Program-made: the position numbers and the translations under genes
The notes under the pieces: generated by a model
What the model saw: the letters and a program-made list of their open reading frames with translations, nothing else
Databases searched by the model: none
Told to the model about the DNA's origin: nothing
Assembly (NCBI GenBank): GCA_024278555.1
Contig: JAJRSX010000069.1
Location: 1-8,075, forward strand
Source: a bacterium
GTDB taxonomy: Bacteria > CG2-30-53-67 > CG2-30-70-394
Reading direction: 5' to 3'
Length of the DNA: 8,075 bases
In this document: piece after piece, positions 1-6,541 of the stretch
Position numbering within the stretch: the first letter of the stretch is position 1
Layout: each line of letters opens with the position of its first letter

Positions 1-288
1 CACCACCACCACCCAGTCGGGCCGCTGGTCGATGCAGACCGGCTCGAAGCGTCGGATCGTCTCGGCGGTCTGCACCGCGTGGCTGCCGGAGCCGACCCCG
101 AGGTCGATGTCCGGCTTGGGGATCCCCAGCTCCTCGAAGAAGAGCTTCGACATGCGCTGGTCGTAGTGCTGGCCGGTGTGGACCAGGTACGGCGCCAGCC
201 GCTCATCACCCGCCATCGCCGCCATGATCGGGGCGATCTTCATGAAGTTGGGCCGCGCCCCCGCCACCAGGATGACCTTGATTGCCAT
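1..288 (-). CDS. wecB: UDP-N-acetylglucosamine 2-epimerase (non-hydrolysing), N-terminal part, cut by the window edge
   Basis: The enzyme interconverts UDP-GlcNAc and UDP-ManNAc in the cytoplasm, supplying ManNAc-type sugars for surface polysaccharides. Only the first 96 residues are present, ending exactly on a codon at the left edge. Visible family signatures are the N-terminal nucleotide-binding loop GARPNFMKIAP (residues 10-20, equivalent to GTRPEAIKMAP in E. coli WecB), HTGQHYD (37-43), the GSGSHAVQTAE stretch (66-76) and the start of the PDWVVVV strand (90-96). The ATG is preceded by a strong GGAGGAG site. The gene starts 38 bp after the stop of the ExeA-like ATPase on the same strand, so the two are very likely co-transcribed. 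The family is secure. The exact sugar pathway, and whether the gene is intact beyond the edge, cannot be seen. Confidence 0.92.
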   Translation of the reverse strand, partial: MAIKVILVAGARPNFMKIAPIMAAMAGDERLAPYLVHTGQHYDQRMSKLFFEELGIPKPDIDLGVGSGSHAVQTAETIRRFEPVCIDQRPDWVVVV

Positions 289-293
289 GGGTT

Positions 294-300
294 CTCCTCC
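294..300 (-). promoter_or_regulatory. Shine-Dalgarno site of the wecB gene
   Basis: On the minus strand this reads GGAGGAG, five bases before the ATG at 288. It fixes the wecB start and contrasts with the ATPase gene just upstream, which has no comparable site. Confidence 0.8.
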
Positions 301-326
301 GCCACTCGCCGGATGTTCGCCTCTGC

Positions 327-1502
327 CTACCAGCGCCAGAAGCGGCGGCGCTCCCGGTCGTTCGCCGGGTCGAGGTGCGTCGCCCGGTCGCCGGCGTCGC
401 CGTGGCGATCGACCCGCTCGGCGAGGCGACGGACCTCCTCCAGGAGCTCCCGGTGGTGGTCGTCGCTGTCTGCCGCGTGGGCGGCGAGGGCCTCAATGGT
501 GGTGGTGAGACGCCCGAGGAGGTCGACCAGCTCCCGACTCGGGCCGCCCCCTCCCCGCCCGGCGAGGCCGGCCTCGCGGACCGCAACGGCGACCCCCTCG
601 ACCGCGGCGGTGAGGCGGGTGAGGAGCGGGGTGAGGCCACCCCCCGCCGGCGTCGGCAGGCCACCGGCCGCCGCCTCCGCCACCGGCGGTTGCGGGGCGA
701 AGGCGGCCTGCTCCGCCACCACCTCCTCCAGGAGGGCGGCGTCCACACTGTCGCGCTCGTCGGCGAAGGCGGCCACCAGGGCGGTGTCGCAGAGCTGGTT
801 GATCAGGCGCGGGACGCCGTGAGTGTGGCGGTAGATCAGCGGCACTGCATCATCGGCGAAGAGGTCGAACCGCTGAGCCCCGGCACACTCGAGGCGGTGG
901 TGGATGTAGGGCGCCACCTCCTCCTCATCCAGCGGCGCCAGGTGGTAGGTGACCGCGACCCGCTGGCGAAGCTGCTCCAGGTCGGGCCGGGCGAGGGTCT
1001 TCCCGAGGCCGGGCTGGCCGGCGAGGATGATCTGCAAGAGCGGCTGGGAGCCGGTCTCCAGGTTGGCGAGCAGGCGCACCTGTTCGAGGACCTCGGGGGC
1101 GAGGTTCTGCGCCTCGTCCACCATCAGGACGACCCGGCGGCCCGCCTGGTACTCGGCGAGCAGGAAGTCGTAGAGGGCGTTGAGGCGATCGGCGTCGCTG
1201 TCGACGGTCGCCGCCACCTCGAACTCGGTGAGGATGAGGGTGAGGAACTCGCTCTTCGTCAGGTTGGTGTGGAAGACAAAGGCGACATTCACGTCCTCCG
1301 GCAGCCGCCCGAGGACGTAGTTCAGCAGGGTCGTCTTGCCCGCCCCCACCTCCCCCACCAGGACCACGAACCCCTTGCGCTCCAGGAGACCGTACTCGAG
1401 GGTCGCCAGGGCCCGGTCATGCTTCGGGCTCAGGTAGAGGTAGTCCGGATTCGCCTGAATCCGAAACGGGTTCTCCCGCAGGCCGAAGTGGCGCTCGTAC
1501 AT
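327..1502 (-). CDS. ExeA-like AAA ATPase of a polysaccharide locus (XrtA-system-ATPase-like)
   Basis: 391 residues. The opening MYERHFGLRENPF followed by LYLSPKHDRALATLEYGL is the typical start of the ExeA/GspA-type ATPase family and supports the ATG chosen, although no good ribosome site precedes it. Walker A is GEVGAGKT (50-57), Walker B VVLMVDEAQ (124-132; D129, E130), a sensor-1-like strand is at ILAGQPGL (159-166) and a sensor-2-like GVPRLIN at 229-235. No transmembrane segment is apparent. After about residue 265 the AAA core gives way to an Ala/Pro/Gly-rich linker and a predicted helical, coiled-coil-like stretch (about 322-368), ending in a basic-aromatic tail RERRRFWRW. The peptidoglycan-binding domain of true ExeA is not evident. 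Relatives are common in EPS loci with chain-length proteins and BY-kinases, where their role is unclear; energising assembly or export is an inference. It is co-directional with wecB and separated from the kinase gene by a repeat-filled gap. Confidence 0.88.
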   Translation of the reverse strand: MYERHFGLRENPFRIQANPDYLYLSPKHDRALATLEYGLLERKGFVVLVGEVGAGKTTLLNYVLGRLPEDVNVAFVFHTNLTKSEFLTLILTEFEVAATVDSDADRLNALYDFLLAEYQAGRRVVLMVDEAQNLAPEVLEQVRLLANLETGSQPLLQIILAGQPGLGKTLARPDLEQLRQRVAVTYHLAPLDEEEVAPYIHHRLECAGAQRFDLFADDAVPLIYRHTHGVPRLINQLCDTALVAAFADERDSVDAALLEEVVAEQAAFAPQPPVAEAAAGGLPTPAGGGLTPLLTRLTAAVEGVAVAVREAGLAGRGGGGPSRELVDLLGRLTTTIEALAAHAADSDDHHRELLEEVRRLAERVDRHGDAGDRATHLDPANDRERRRFWRW

Positions 1503-1531
1503 GGGGGGGCTCGCCGCGCTCGCCCGGGGTT

Positions 1532-1734
1532 GGGGGCTAGGGACTAGGGGCGAATGGCCGCTGCGCGGCTGGAAATTATTCTTCGGGTACGACTCGTCGT
1601 CATCTTTTTCAGCCCGAGGGGCTGCCCTTCCCTAGGAGTCTGTCGGACTTAGGCGATCGTCGCGAGGGAAAGCGGATCTCGGCCAGAATTGTGCATAAGT
1701 CCGACAGGCTCCTAGCCCCGAGTCCCTAGCCCCC
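1532..1734. repeat. Outer inverted repeat of a MITE/REP-like intergenic element
   Basis: The left arm, 1532-1550, reads GGGGGCTAGGGACTAGGGG. The reverse complement of 1716-1734 is identical except for one base (C for A in ACTAGGGG). The arms enclose 165 bp with no coding potential that itself contains a second inverted repeat. Size, palindromic ends and absence of a transposase fit a MITE or a composite REP-type element. Target-site duplication is ambiguous: CCGGGG occurs next to both ends but is part of a GC palindrome. Confidence 0.75.
1632..1715. repeat. Inner 20-bp inverted repeat with 44-bp spacer
   Basis: The left arm 1632-1651 (CTAGGAGTCTGTCGGACTTA) and the right arm 1696-1715 are reverse complements with one mismatch (T versus C at the eighth base). 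The spacer is 1652-1695. As RNA this could form a long stem between the kinase and ATPase cistrons. As DNA it resembles the terminal inverted repeats of a small non-autonomous element. The right arm directly abuts the right arm of the outer repeat (1716-1734), so the two are nested without a gap on that side. Confidence 0.85.
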
Positions 1735-1736
1735 CG

Positions 1737-1755
1737 GGGCGCGCGTAGGGCGCCC
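1737..1755 (-). other. GC hairpin just after the kinase stop codon
   Basis: GGGCGC (1737-1742) and GCGCCC (1750-1755) are perfectly complementary around a 7-base loop. The hairpin starts 3 bases after the TAA of the kinase gene. No T-tract follows on the minus strand, so it is not a canonical intrinsic terminator. It may protect the 3' end or be part of the neighbouring repeat. Confidence 0.45.
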
Positions 1756-1758
1756 GCC

Positions 1759-2559
1759 TTAGCCGCCTGGCACCTCCAGACTTGCCGTCAGCACCGTCCC
1801 CAACAGCTTGTCCTGGGGCAAGACCGAGAGCGCCTTGGAGAGAGCGTCGGAGTGGGTGGCCCCCTCCCGAACCACCAGCAAGACGCGGTCGACAAAACGC
1901 GACAGGATGATCGGATCGGCGGCCCCTTCCACACCGGGGCCGTCGAAGAGGATGGTACGGTCCGGGTAGCGCCCCTTGAGCTCCGCCACCAGGTCGCGCA
2001 TCCGCTGGGAGTCGAGGAGCTCGGCGGCGCCGCCGTTGGAGCCGACACCGGCAAACAGGGTGAGCTTGCCGACGTCGGTACGCAGAAGGCAGTCGGAGAC
2101 CTCGGCGTTGCCCTCGAGGTAGTCGGCGAGACCGCGCTCGGGGGTAAGGCCGAGGAGCTGGGCGACCGCCGGGGCGCGCAGGTTGGCGTCCACCAGGAGG
2201 ACCGTCTGGTCCATCTCCCGAGCCATGGAGACGGCGAGGTTCAGGGCGGTGAGGGTCTTGCCGTCGCTGCTCCCCGGGCTGGTGATGAGAAAGCAGTTGT
2301 CGCCGGTCGCCTGGGCGTGGGCCCGGAGCTGGGTACGCAGCTTGCGGTACTGCTCCGCCACCGGGTGGTCGTCGAGAAAGGCGACCAGGCGCCGCTCGCG
2401 GGCGTGGCTGAGGTCGACCGCGACGCGCTGCGCCGGACGGTCGGTGGTCGTGGGGGCGGGGGCGGCGGGCTCGGTCGCCACGGTCGCCTCGGCACCCTCC
2501 ACCGGGGTGTCTCCATTCTGCTGCTGCGCCTTGTCCAGCGCCTTGCGTAGGCGGCTCAT
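1759..2559 (-). CDS. BY-kinase-type tyrosine autokinase / polysaccharide co-polymerase ATPase, without a tyrosine tail
   Basis: 266 residues, the cytoplasmic ATPase partner expected for the Wzz-type membrane protein encoded just upstream. Such CpsD/Wzc-like kinases control polymer length through cycles of autophosphorylation. Order: basic N-terminus MSRLRKALDKAQQQ, a Pro/Thr/Ala-rich linker (about 17-46), PVAEQYRKLRTQL (66-78, the usual E-x-[FY]-R-x-[LI]-R-T motif), P-loop TSPGSSDGKT (93-102, K101), Walker A' VLLVDANLRAP (120-130) and Walker B ILFDGPG (203-209). The P-loop departs from the usual PGEGK, the second Walker A' Asp is Asn126, and the C-terminus (LTASLEVPGG) has no tyrosine; the protein has only Y71, Y147 and Y198. 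The ATG at 2559 is chosen because it overlaps the upstream TGA as ATGA and gives the family's typical start; the frame is open further upstream, but only inside the co-polymerase gene. It resembles exosortase-locus autokinases. Real kinase activity is uncertain. Confidence 0.88.
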   Translation of the reverse strand: MSRLRKALDKAQQQNGDTPVEGAEATVATEPAAPAPTTTDRPAQRVAVDLSHARERRLVAFLDDHPVAEQYRKLRTQLRAHAQATGDNCFLITSPGSSDGKTLTALNLAVSMAREMDQTVLLVDANLRAPAVAQLLGLTPERGLADYLEGNAEVSDCLLRTDVGKLTLFAGVGSNGGAAELLDSQRMRDLVAELKGRYPDRTILFDGPGVEGAADPIILSRFVDRVLLVVREGATHSDALSKALSVLPQDKLLGTVLTASLEVPGG

Positions 2560-4337
2560 CGTTCCTCTCCCGTGGACTGCGTCGGTGGCGGCGAGGGCGT
2601 CCGCTCCGCCTCCTCCTCGGCGGCGGTGACCTTGCCGGTTACCTGCAGCCAGAGGACGTCGAGCGGCTTGACCGCGAAATGGACGGTGGCCACGGCGGCG
2701 ACCATCACCCCGACCACCGTACCGGCGGCAAACCACCGACGACGCCGACGACGGCTGCGGTCGGCAGCGGTCTCGATGGCGCCGATCACCGCCAGCACCG
2801 GCAGGCGGGCGGCGTGGGCCAGACGGTTGGCGGAGTAAAAGCCGGTATCCAGTGCCTCGCGCGCCGCTGCCACACCGACCCCGACGCCGACCCCGAGGAT
2901 CAGCCCAATGAGGGTGAGGGCGAGGCGATTCGGCTTCACCGGCTCCTCCGGGAAGACCGCCGGGTCGATGATCGAGAACCGCTCCGCCATCTGACCGCGC
3001 TCGAGGTCGATGGAGGCCTTCGCCTCCTCCAGCTTCTGGCGCATGTCGCGGTAGCGCGCGGTGCGGTTCGCCTTCGCCTCCATGAGGCGGTCGTACTCGG
3101 CCCCCACCTTGGGGGTGAGGAGGATCTGCTTGCGGAGCCCCTCGATCCGCTCCTCCACCGCCTTCACCTCCTGGTTGAGGGCGTGGATATTGGTCTCGAC
3201 CCCGGCGAGCTGGTTCTGGGTGGCGATGTAGTAGGGATCGTTGGCAAGCGAGCTCTCCTCCGCCTCCATCGCCGCCTGAGGGTCGAGGGCGTGGATCTGC
3301 TTGCGCAGGTCGGCGACCTTCGCCTCAATCGGTGCCTTCGCCTTCTCCCCCTCGGCGGAGCTGAGGGCGAGGCGGGTGTTGAAGAGCTCGTGGAGGAGGT
3401 TGTCGACCTGCTGCTGGGTCGCCGCGTCCGCCTCCACCTCGGCGATCTCGCGGCGGACCTTCACCACATCCGGGTGGTCGGGAGAGTACTTGGAGAGGAG
3501 CTGCGCCTCCTGCAGGCGGAGCTCCTTGAGGCGGTCCTTGGCGGTGGGCCCCTGCTTGCGGGCCGTCGCCTGGCGGGTGAAGAGCTGGGCGGCGAGCTGC
3601 TCGCGCTGTGACTTGAAGTCGGCGATGCGGGTGAGGAGGGCGTCGCGGTCCCGCGACATCCGCTCCATCGTCTGCATGTTGATCATCTTCTGGTCGGGCA
3701 GGGAGCCGAGGTACTTCTCCTTGAGTTCGACGAGCTTGGTGTCGATCGCCCTGATCTCTTCCTGGAGGCGGGTCGTCTCTTTCTCCAGGAATTCGGTGGA
3801 CGCCTTGGCGTGCTCCTCACGCGCCTTGAGGTTTTGCGACAGGTAGAAGGTCGCCAGGTTGTTGGCCACCTGCTGCACCTTCGCCGGGTTCTCCCCCTGG
3901 TAGACCACCTCGAAGGCGATGGTGGCGGTCATCGGCCTGCCGGTGCGCTTGTCCACCACCTCGGTGGAGATCGGGTTGAGCTGGATGTCCTCGCGGAAGC
4001 CGTCGATCACCTCCTCGGTGGTCTCCTTCTTCCGCTCCTTCTTGTAGAGGTCGAACCGCTTGATCAGGTCGAGGAGGCTCTGCCGGCTCATCACCTGCTG
4101 GGTGATCATCTGCAGCCGCTGCTCGACGAAGTCGGTGACCGTGGTGCGTACCATGTCCGGCGGGATCTGCTGCTCCTCCACCAGGACCGTGGTCTTCGCC
4201 TCGTAGACCGGCGGCAGGAGCAGGGCGAGCGCCACCGCCACCGCGAAGACGACGACAAAGGTGAGGACGAAGGCTCCCGCGCGGCGGCGAGCAATGGCCA
4301 GCACTTCGGGGAGGCCTGTCGTGTTTTCCGATTCCAT
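2556..4337 (-). CDS. Wzz/GNVR-family polysaccharide chain-length determinant (co-polymerase)
   Basis: 593 residues. An inner-membrane protein with a large periplasmic coiled-coil domain that sets exopolysaccharide chain length with the partner kinase encoded next. A first transmembrane helix is at about 21-43, followed by the Wzz start PPVYEAKTTVLVEEQ. Long charged heptad-rich helices span about 165-450 and include SPDHPDV (285-291), usual in this family. The GNVR-like segment VGAEYDRLMEAKANRTARYR is at 411-430. The Pro-rich motif FPEEPVKPNR (462-471) precedes a second membrane helix (472-491, LGVGVGVGVA). An unusual third hydrophobic segment (536-555) follows an Arg run (RSRRRRRRW, 527-535) and leads to an acidic, Pro/Thr-rich tail. 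The ATG at 4337 is preferred over one 30 bases upstream because AGGAGGAAGA stands directly before it. The gene ends overlapping the kinase start by 4 bp, consistent with a Wzc split into two polypeptides. Confidence 0.92.
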   Translation of the reverse strand: MESENTTGLPEVLAIARRRAGAFVLTFVVVFAVAVALALLLPPVYEAKTTVLVEEQQIPPDMVRTTVTDFVEQRLQMITQQVMSRQSLLDLIKRFDLYKKERKKETTEEVIDGFREDIQLNPISTEVVDKRTGRPMTATIAFEVVYQGENPAKVQQVANNLATFYLSQNLKAREEHAKASTEFLEKETTRLQEEIRAIDTKLVELKEKYLGSLPDQKMINMQTMERMSRDRDALLTRIADFKSQREQLAAQLFTRQATARKQGPTAKDRLKELRLQEAQLLSKYSPDHPDVVKVRREIAEVEADAATQQQVDNLLHELFNTRLALSSAEGEKAKAPIEAKVADLRKQIHALDPQAAMEAEESSLANDPYYIATQNQLAGVETNIHALNQEVKAVEERIEGLRKQILLTPKVGAEYDRLMEAKANRTARYRDMRQKLEEAKASIDLERGQMAERFSIIDPAVFPEEPVKPNRLALTLIGLILGVGVGVGVAAAREALDTGFYSANRLAHAARLPVLAVIGAIETAADRSRRRRRRWFAAGTVVGVMVAAVATVHFAVKPLDVLWLQVTGKVTAAEEEAERTPSPPPTQSTGEER

Positions 4338-4339
4338 TC

Positions 4340-4347
4340 TTCCTCCT
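4340..4347 (-). promoter_or_regulatory. Shine-Dalgarno site of the co-polymerase gene
   Basis: It reads AGGAGGAA on the minus strand, two bases before the ATG at 4337 (core AGGAGG four bases before). It decides the start against the upstream ATG at 4367, which would add ten residues (MGTAPPLGGR) unlike the family N-terminus. Confidence 0.8.
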
Positions 4348-4374
4348 AGCGGCGGCGCGGTGCCCATCCTGGCT

Positions 4375-4390
4375 CCGCGTCTCTCCGCGG
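4375..4390 (-). other. Small intercistronic hairpin between TPR and co-polymerase genes
   Basis: CCGCG (4375-4379) and CGCGG (4386-4390) pair around a 6-base loop in the 72-bp gap. There is no T-tract, so termination is unlikely. The gap otherwise holds only the ribosome site of the next gene. Confidence 0.35.
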
Positions 4391-4409
4391 CCTCATCGTC
4401 GTTCGGTCC

Positions 4410-6512
4410 TTAACCCTTCAGTCTCTTTTGTAGCGCTTCTGCCGCCTTCACCCACGGTCCGCGCGGCTTGGCGGCGAGGCACTGGTCGATCGCCTGAAGC
4501 GCGGCGTCACGCTCGCCGGCTGCGTCGGCAATCGCCGCCTGGTGGTAGCGCACGATGGCCGGAATCGCCTTCGCCTCCTTGCCCTCCAGCGCCTTCTCCA
4601 GGATCGCCCGCGCCTCCTTCGCCTTGCCCTGCTTGTAGAGGACCCAGGCGTAGGTATCGGCGACGTTGGCGTCCTTGGGGTAGCGCTCCATGAGCCCCTT
4701 GGCGAGGGTGGCGGCACGCTCCAGCCGCTGCCCCATCTCCGCCAGGCGGTAGGCGAGGTTGTTCGCCGCCATCGGGTCGTCGGGCTTGAGCTCGAGGATC
4801 CGGTCGTAGGTGGCCACCGCCTCCTTGCCCCTGTTACCCCACTCGTAGAGGCGCGACAGGGAGGAGAGGAGCTGCACCGACTTCGGGGTCGCCTCCACCT
4901 GGCTTTCGAGGATGGTGATCCCCTTGTCGAGGTTGCCGGTGCGCGCCTCCAGCACCGCCTGCTGGGTGGCGTAGATCGGGTTGGTGGGGAACCGCTCCAC
5001 CAACGGGTCGATCACCTTGTGCGCCTCCTCCGTCTTGCCCTTCTGGAGCAGCAGGGAGAGGAGCATCTCGATCCCCTGGGGCGGCGGCGCGTTCATCTCC
5101 CCCAACGGCTCCAGCCGCGCCAGGGCGGTGTCCGCGGCCTTGTCCTTCAAGTAGAGGCGGGCGAGCTGGATGCGCGCGGTGGTGTTCTCCGGGCTCAGCT
5201 CCACCACCTTCTCCAGCTCCTGGCGGCCGAGGAGCTCCTCGCCGAGGGCGAGGTGGCAGCCGGCGAGGCCGGCGTGGATCTGCGGATCCTGCGGCGCCTC
5301 TTTGAGGAGCTCGCGGAAGTGGTCCAGTGCCCCCTGGGCATCCTTGCTGAGGAGCTCCACCTGCGCCTGCAGGACGCGGCCATCGAAGTCCTCCTCGCTG
5401 GCGGCGAGGATCTGATCGACCACCGCCTTCGCCTTGTCGAGGTGCTGGAGCTGGATATCGAGGCGGGCAAGGGAGGTGTGGACCGCCGACGGCGGCTGCA
5501 CCCGCTTCGCCGCCCGCTCCAGGACCGCCACCGCCTCGTCGATCTTCCCCTCCGCCGCCTTGATCCGGGTGAAGGCGGTGATCAGGCGGACATCCGGCTG
5601 CTCCTGCTCGATCCCCGCCACCAGCATCTCCTCCGCCCGCGCCACCTGCCGCAGCCGGAGATAGGTGTCGGCGGCCAGGAGCCGCCCCTCGGGGGGGAGG
5701 TCCGGGTTGGCGACAAAGGCGTCCACCACCCGCTGCACGTCGTCGAGCCGCTTCTGTCGCCCGTAGTAGCCGATAAGGCCGGCGGTGAGGCGGACGTCGC
5801 CGGCGAGCTTCTCCGGCGCCCCGGTGAAGGTCGCCTCCGCCCCCCTGGTGTCACCCCGCTCCTCCTGGATGCGGGCGAGCATGAGCAGCGCATTCACCGA
5901 CTCCGGCTGCGCGGTCAGGGCCGCCTGCGCGTACCCCTGCGCCTCCTCGAGATGCTTGCCCTTGATCGCCATCTGGGCCAGGGCCAAATTCACCCCGGCC
6001 CGCTCCTCCGGCTTCAGGTCCCGGCGGTCGAGGAGGGCCTTGAGGAGCGCCGCCGCCTCGTCACCGCGGTCGCGAAGCTGGAGGGAGGCGGCCTCAACGG
6101 TGGCGATCCGGTAGCTCTTGCGCGCCTCCTCCGGGAGGCCGCCGAGGACCTCGTCGAGGCGGTCGAACTGGCGCGCCGCCACCAGGATATTGGCCAGGGG
6201 GACCACGAAGTCGAGGTCGGTGGGGGCGAGCTTGGCGGCCTTGTTGTAGTAACCCAGGGCGGAGCGGTAGTCGCGGCTCTTCAGATAGGTCTCACCGAGG
6301 AGGCCGTAGGCCTGCGCGAACTTCGGATCGATCTGTGCCGTGTTCTTCAGCTCGATGATCCCCTCGGCGGACTTCCCCTCCTCGAGATACCTCTTTGCCC
6401 GCTCGAAGTGGGCGTCGCGACGCGACTCCCGCGAGCCGCACGCAGAGAGCAGGGTGAGCGATGCCACCACCAGGGTGATCAGGGCGAGACGTAACAGACG
6501 AACCGTATTCAT
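4410..6512 (-). CDS. TPR-repeat lipoprotein, PrsT-like
   Basis: 700 residues. The N-terminus has a basic start, a hydrophobic stretch and lipobox LLSAC (cleavage before C25), so the product is a lipoprotein. Gly at +2 is compatible with outer-membrane sorting under the E. coli rule. From about residue 33 to the end the protein is built of degenerate TPR units, e.g. FAQAYGLLGETYLKSRDYRS (65-84) and a late PDDPMAANNLAYRLAEMGQ followed by VADTYAWVLYKQGKAKEA. TPR lipoproteins of this size recur in EPS loci, notably PrsT of exosortase/PEP-CTERM systems, which is usually longer (around 900 residues). By analogy it may scaffold assembly or secretion components in the periplasm. It is the first gene of the minus-strand operon and divergent from the REC-LpxC gene. 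The ATG has AAGGAG five bases upstream. TPR and lipoprotein calls are firm; the PrsT subfamily is an inference. Confidence 0.9.
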   Translation of the reverse strand: MNTVRLLRLALITLVVASLTLLSACGSRESRRDAHFERAKRYLEEGKSAEGIIELKNTAQIDPKFAQAYGLLGETYLKSRDYRSALGYYNKAAKLAPTDLDFVVPLANILVAARQFDRLDEVLGGLPEEARKSYRIATVEAASLQLRDRGDEAAALLKALLDRRDLKPEERAGVNLALAQMAIKGKHLEEAQGYAQAALTAQPESVNALLMLARIQEERGDTRGAEATFTGAPEKLAGDVRLTAGLIGYYGRQKRLDDVQRVVDAFVANPDLPPEGRLLAADTYLRLRQVARAEEMLVAGIEQEQPDVRLITAFTRIKAAEGKIDEAVAVLERAAKRVQPPSAVHTSLARLDIQLQHLDKAKAVVDQILAASEEDFDGRVLQAQVELLSKDAQGALDHFRELLKEAPQDPQIHAGLAGCHLALGEELLGRQELEKVVELSPENTTARIQLARLYLKDKAADTALARLEPLGEMNAPPPQGIEMLLSLLLQKGKTEEAHKVIDPLVERFPTNPIYATQQAVLEARTGNLDKGITILESQVEATPKSVQLLSSLSRLYEWGNRGKEAVATYDRILELKPDDPMAANNLAYRLAEMGQRLERAATLAKGLMERYPKDANVADTYAWVLYKQGKAKEARAILEKALEGKEAKAIPAIVRYHQAAIADAAGERDAALQAIDQCLAAKPRGPWVKAAEALQKRLKG

Positions 6513-6517
6513 TCCAG

Positions 6518-6523
6518 CTCCTT
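6518..6523 (-). promoter_or_regulatory. Shine-Dalgarno site of the TPR lipoprotein gene
   Basis: It reads AAGGAG on the minus strand, five bases before the ATG at 6512, supporting this start and hence the complete lipoprotein signal peptide. Confidence 0.75.
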
Positions 6524-6541
6524 ACCGCGGGTGTACCTCCG

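Larger units (their letters stand above)
1503..1758. other. Intergenic region between kinase and ATPase genes, filled by nested repeats
   Basis: This 256-bp stretch contains no credible gene. It breaks an otherwise tight minus-strand gene series. It holds an outer 19-bp inverted repeat, an inner 20-bp inverted repeat and GC-rich palindromic flanks. I found no convincing promoter or T-tract terminator. A short hairpin CAGCCC-GAG-GGGCTG lies at 1610-1624. The repeat material runs right up to the ATPase start codon. Confidence 0.8.

Noticed and set aside
282-1547. 421-residue plus-strand frame opposite the ExeA-like ATPase
   Set aside because: It is antisense to a gene with clear Walker motifs, has a repetitive composition of codon-complement type and runs into the repeat region.
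1605-1624. Hairpin CAGCCC-GAG-GGGCTG next to a T/A run, considered as an intrinsic terminator
   Set aside because: The T run precedes the hairpin on the plus strand, and on the minus strand the hairpin is followed by A residues, so neither orientation gives stem-then-U-tract.
2560-2736. Upstream extension of the kinase gene to an ATG at 2736
   Set aside because: The added 59 residues overlap the end of the Wzz gene in another frame and look random. The internal ATG at 2559 overlaps the Wzz stop as ATGA and gives the family-like start MSRLRKALDKA.
2679-3611. 310-residue plus-strand frame opposite the Wzz gene
   Set aside because: It is a shadow of the coding strand with Leu/Gly/Arg/Val-rich translation and no domain. 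The Wzz frame on the other strand is unambiguous.
4542-6494. 650-residue open frame on the plus strand opposite the TPR gene
   Set aside because: It is fully antisense to a convincing TPR lipoprotein. Its translation is low-complexity (Leu, Arg, Gly, His-rich) with no recognisable domain. GC-biased third positions open such frames on the opposite strand.
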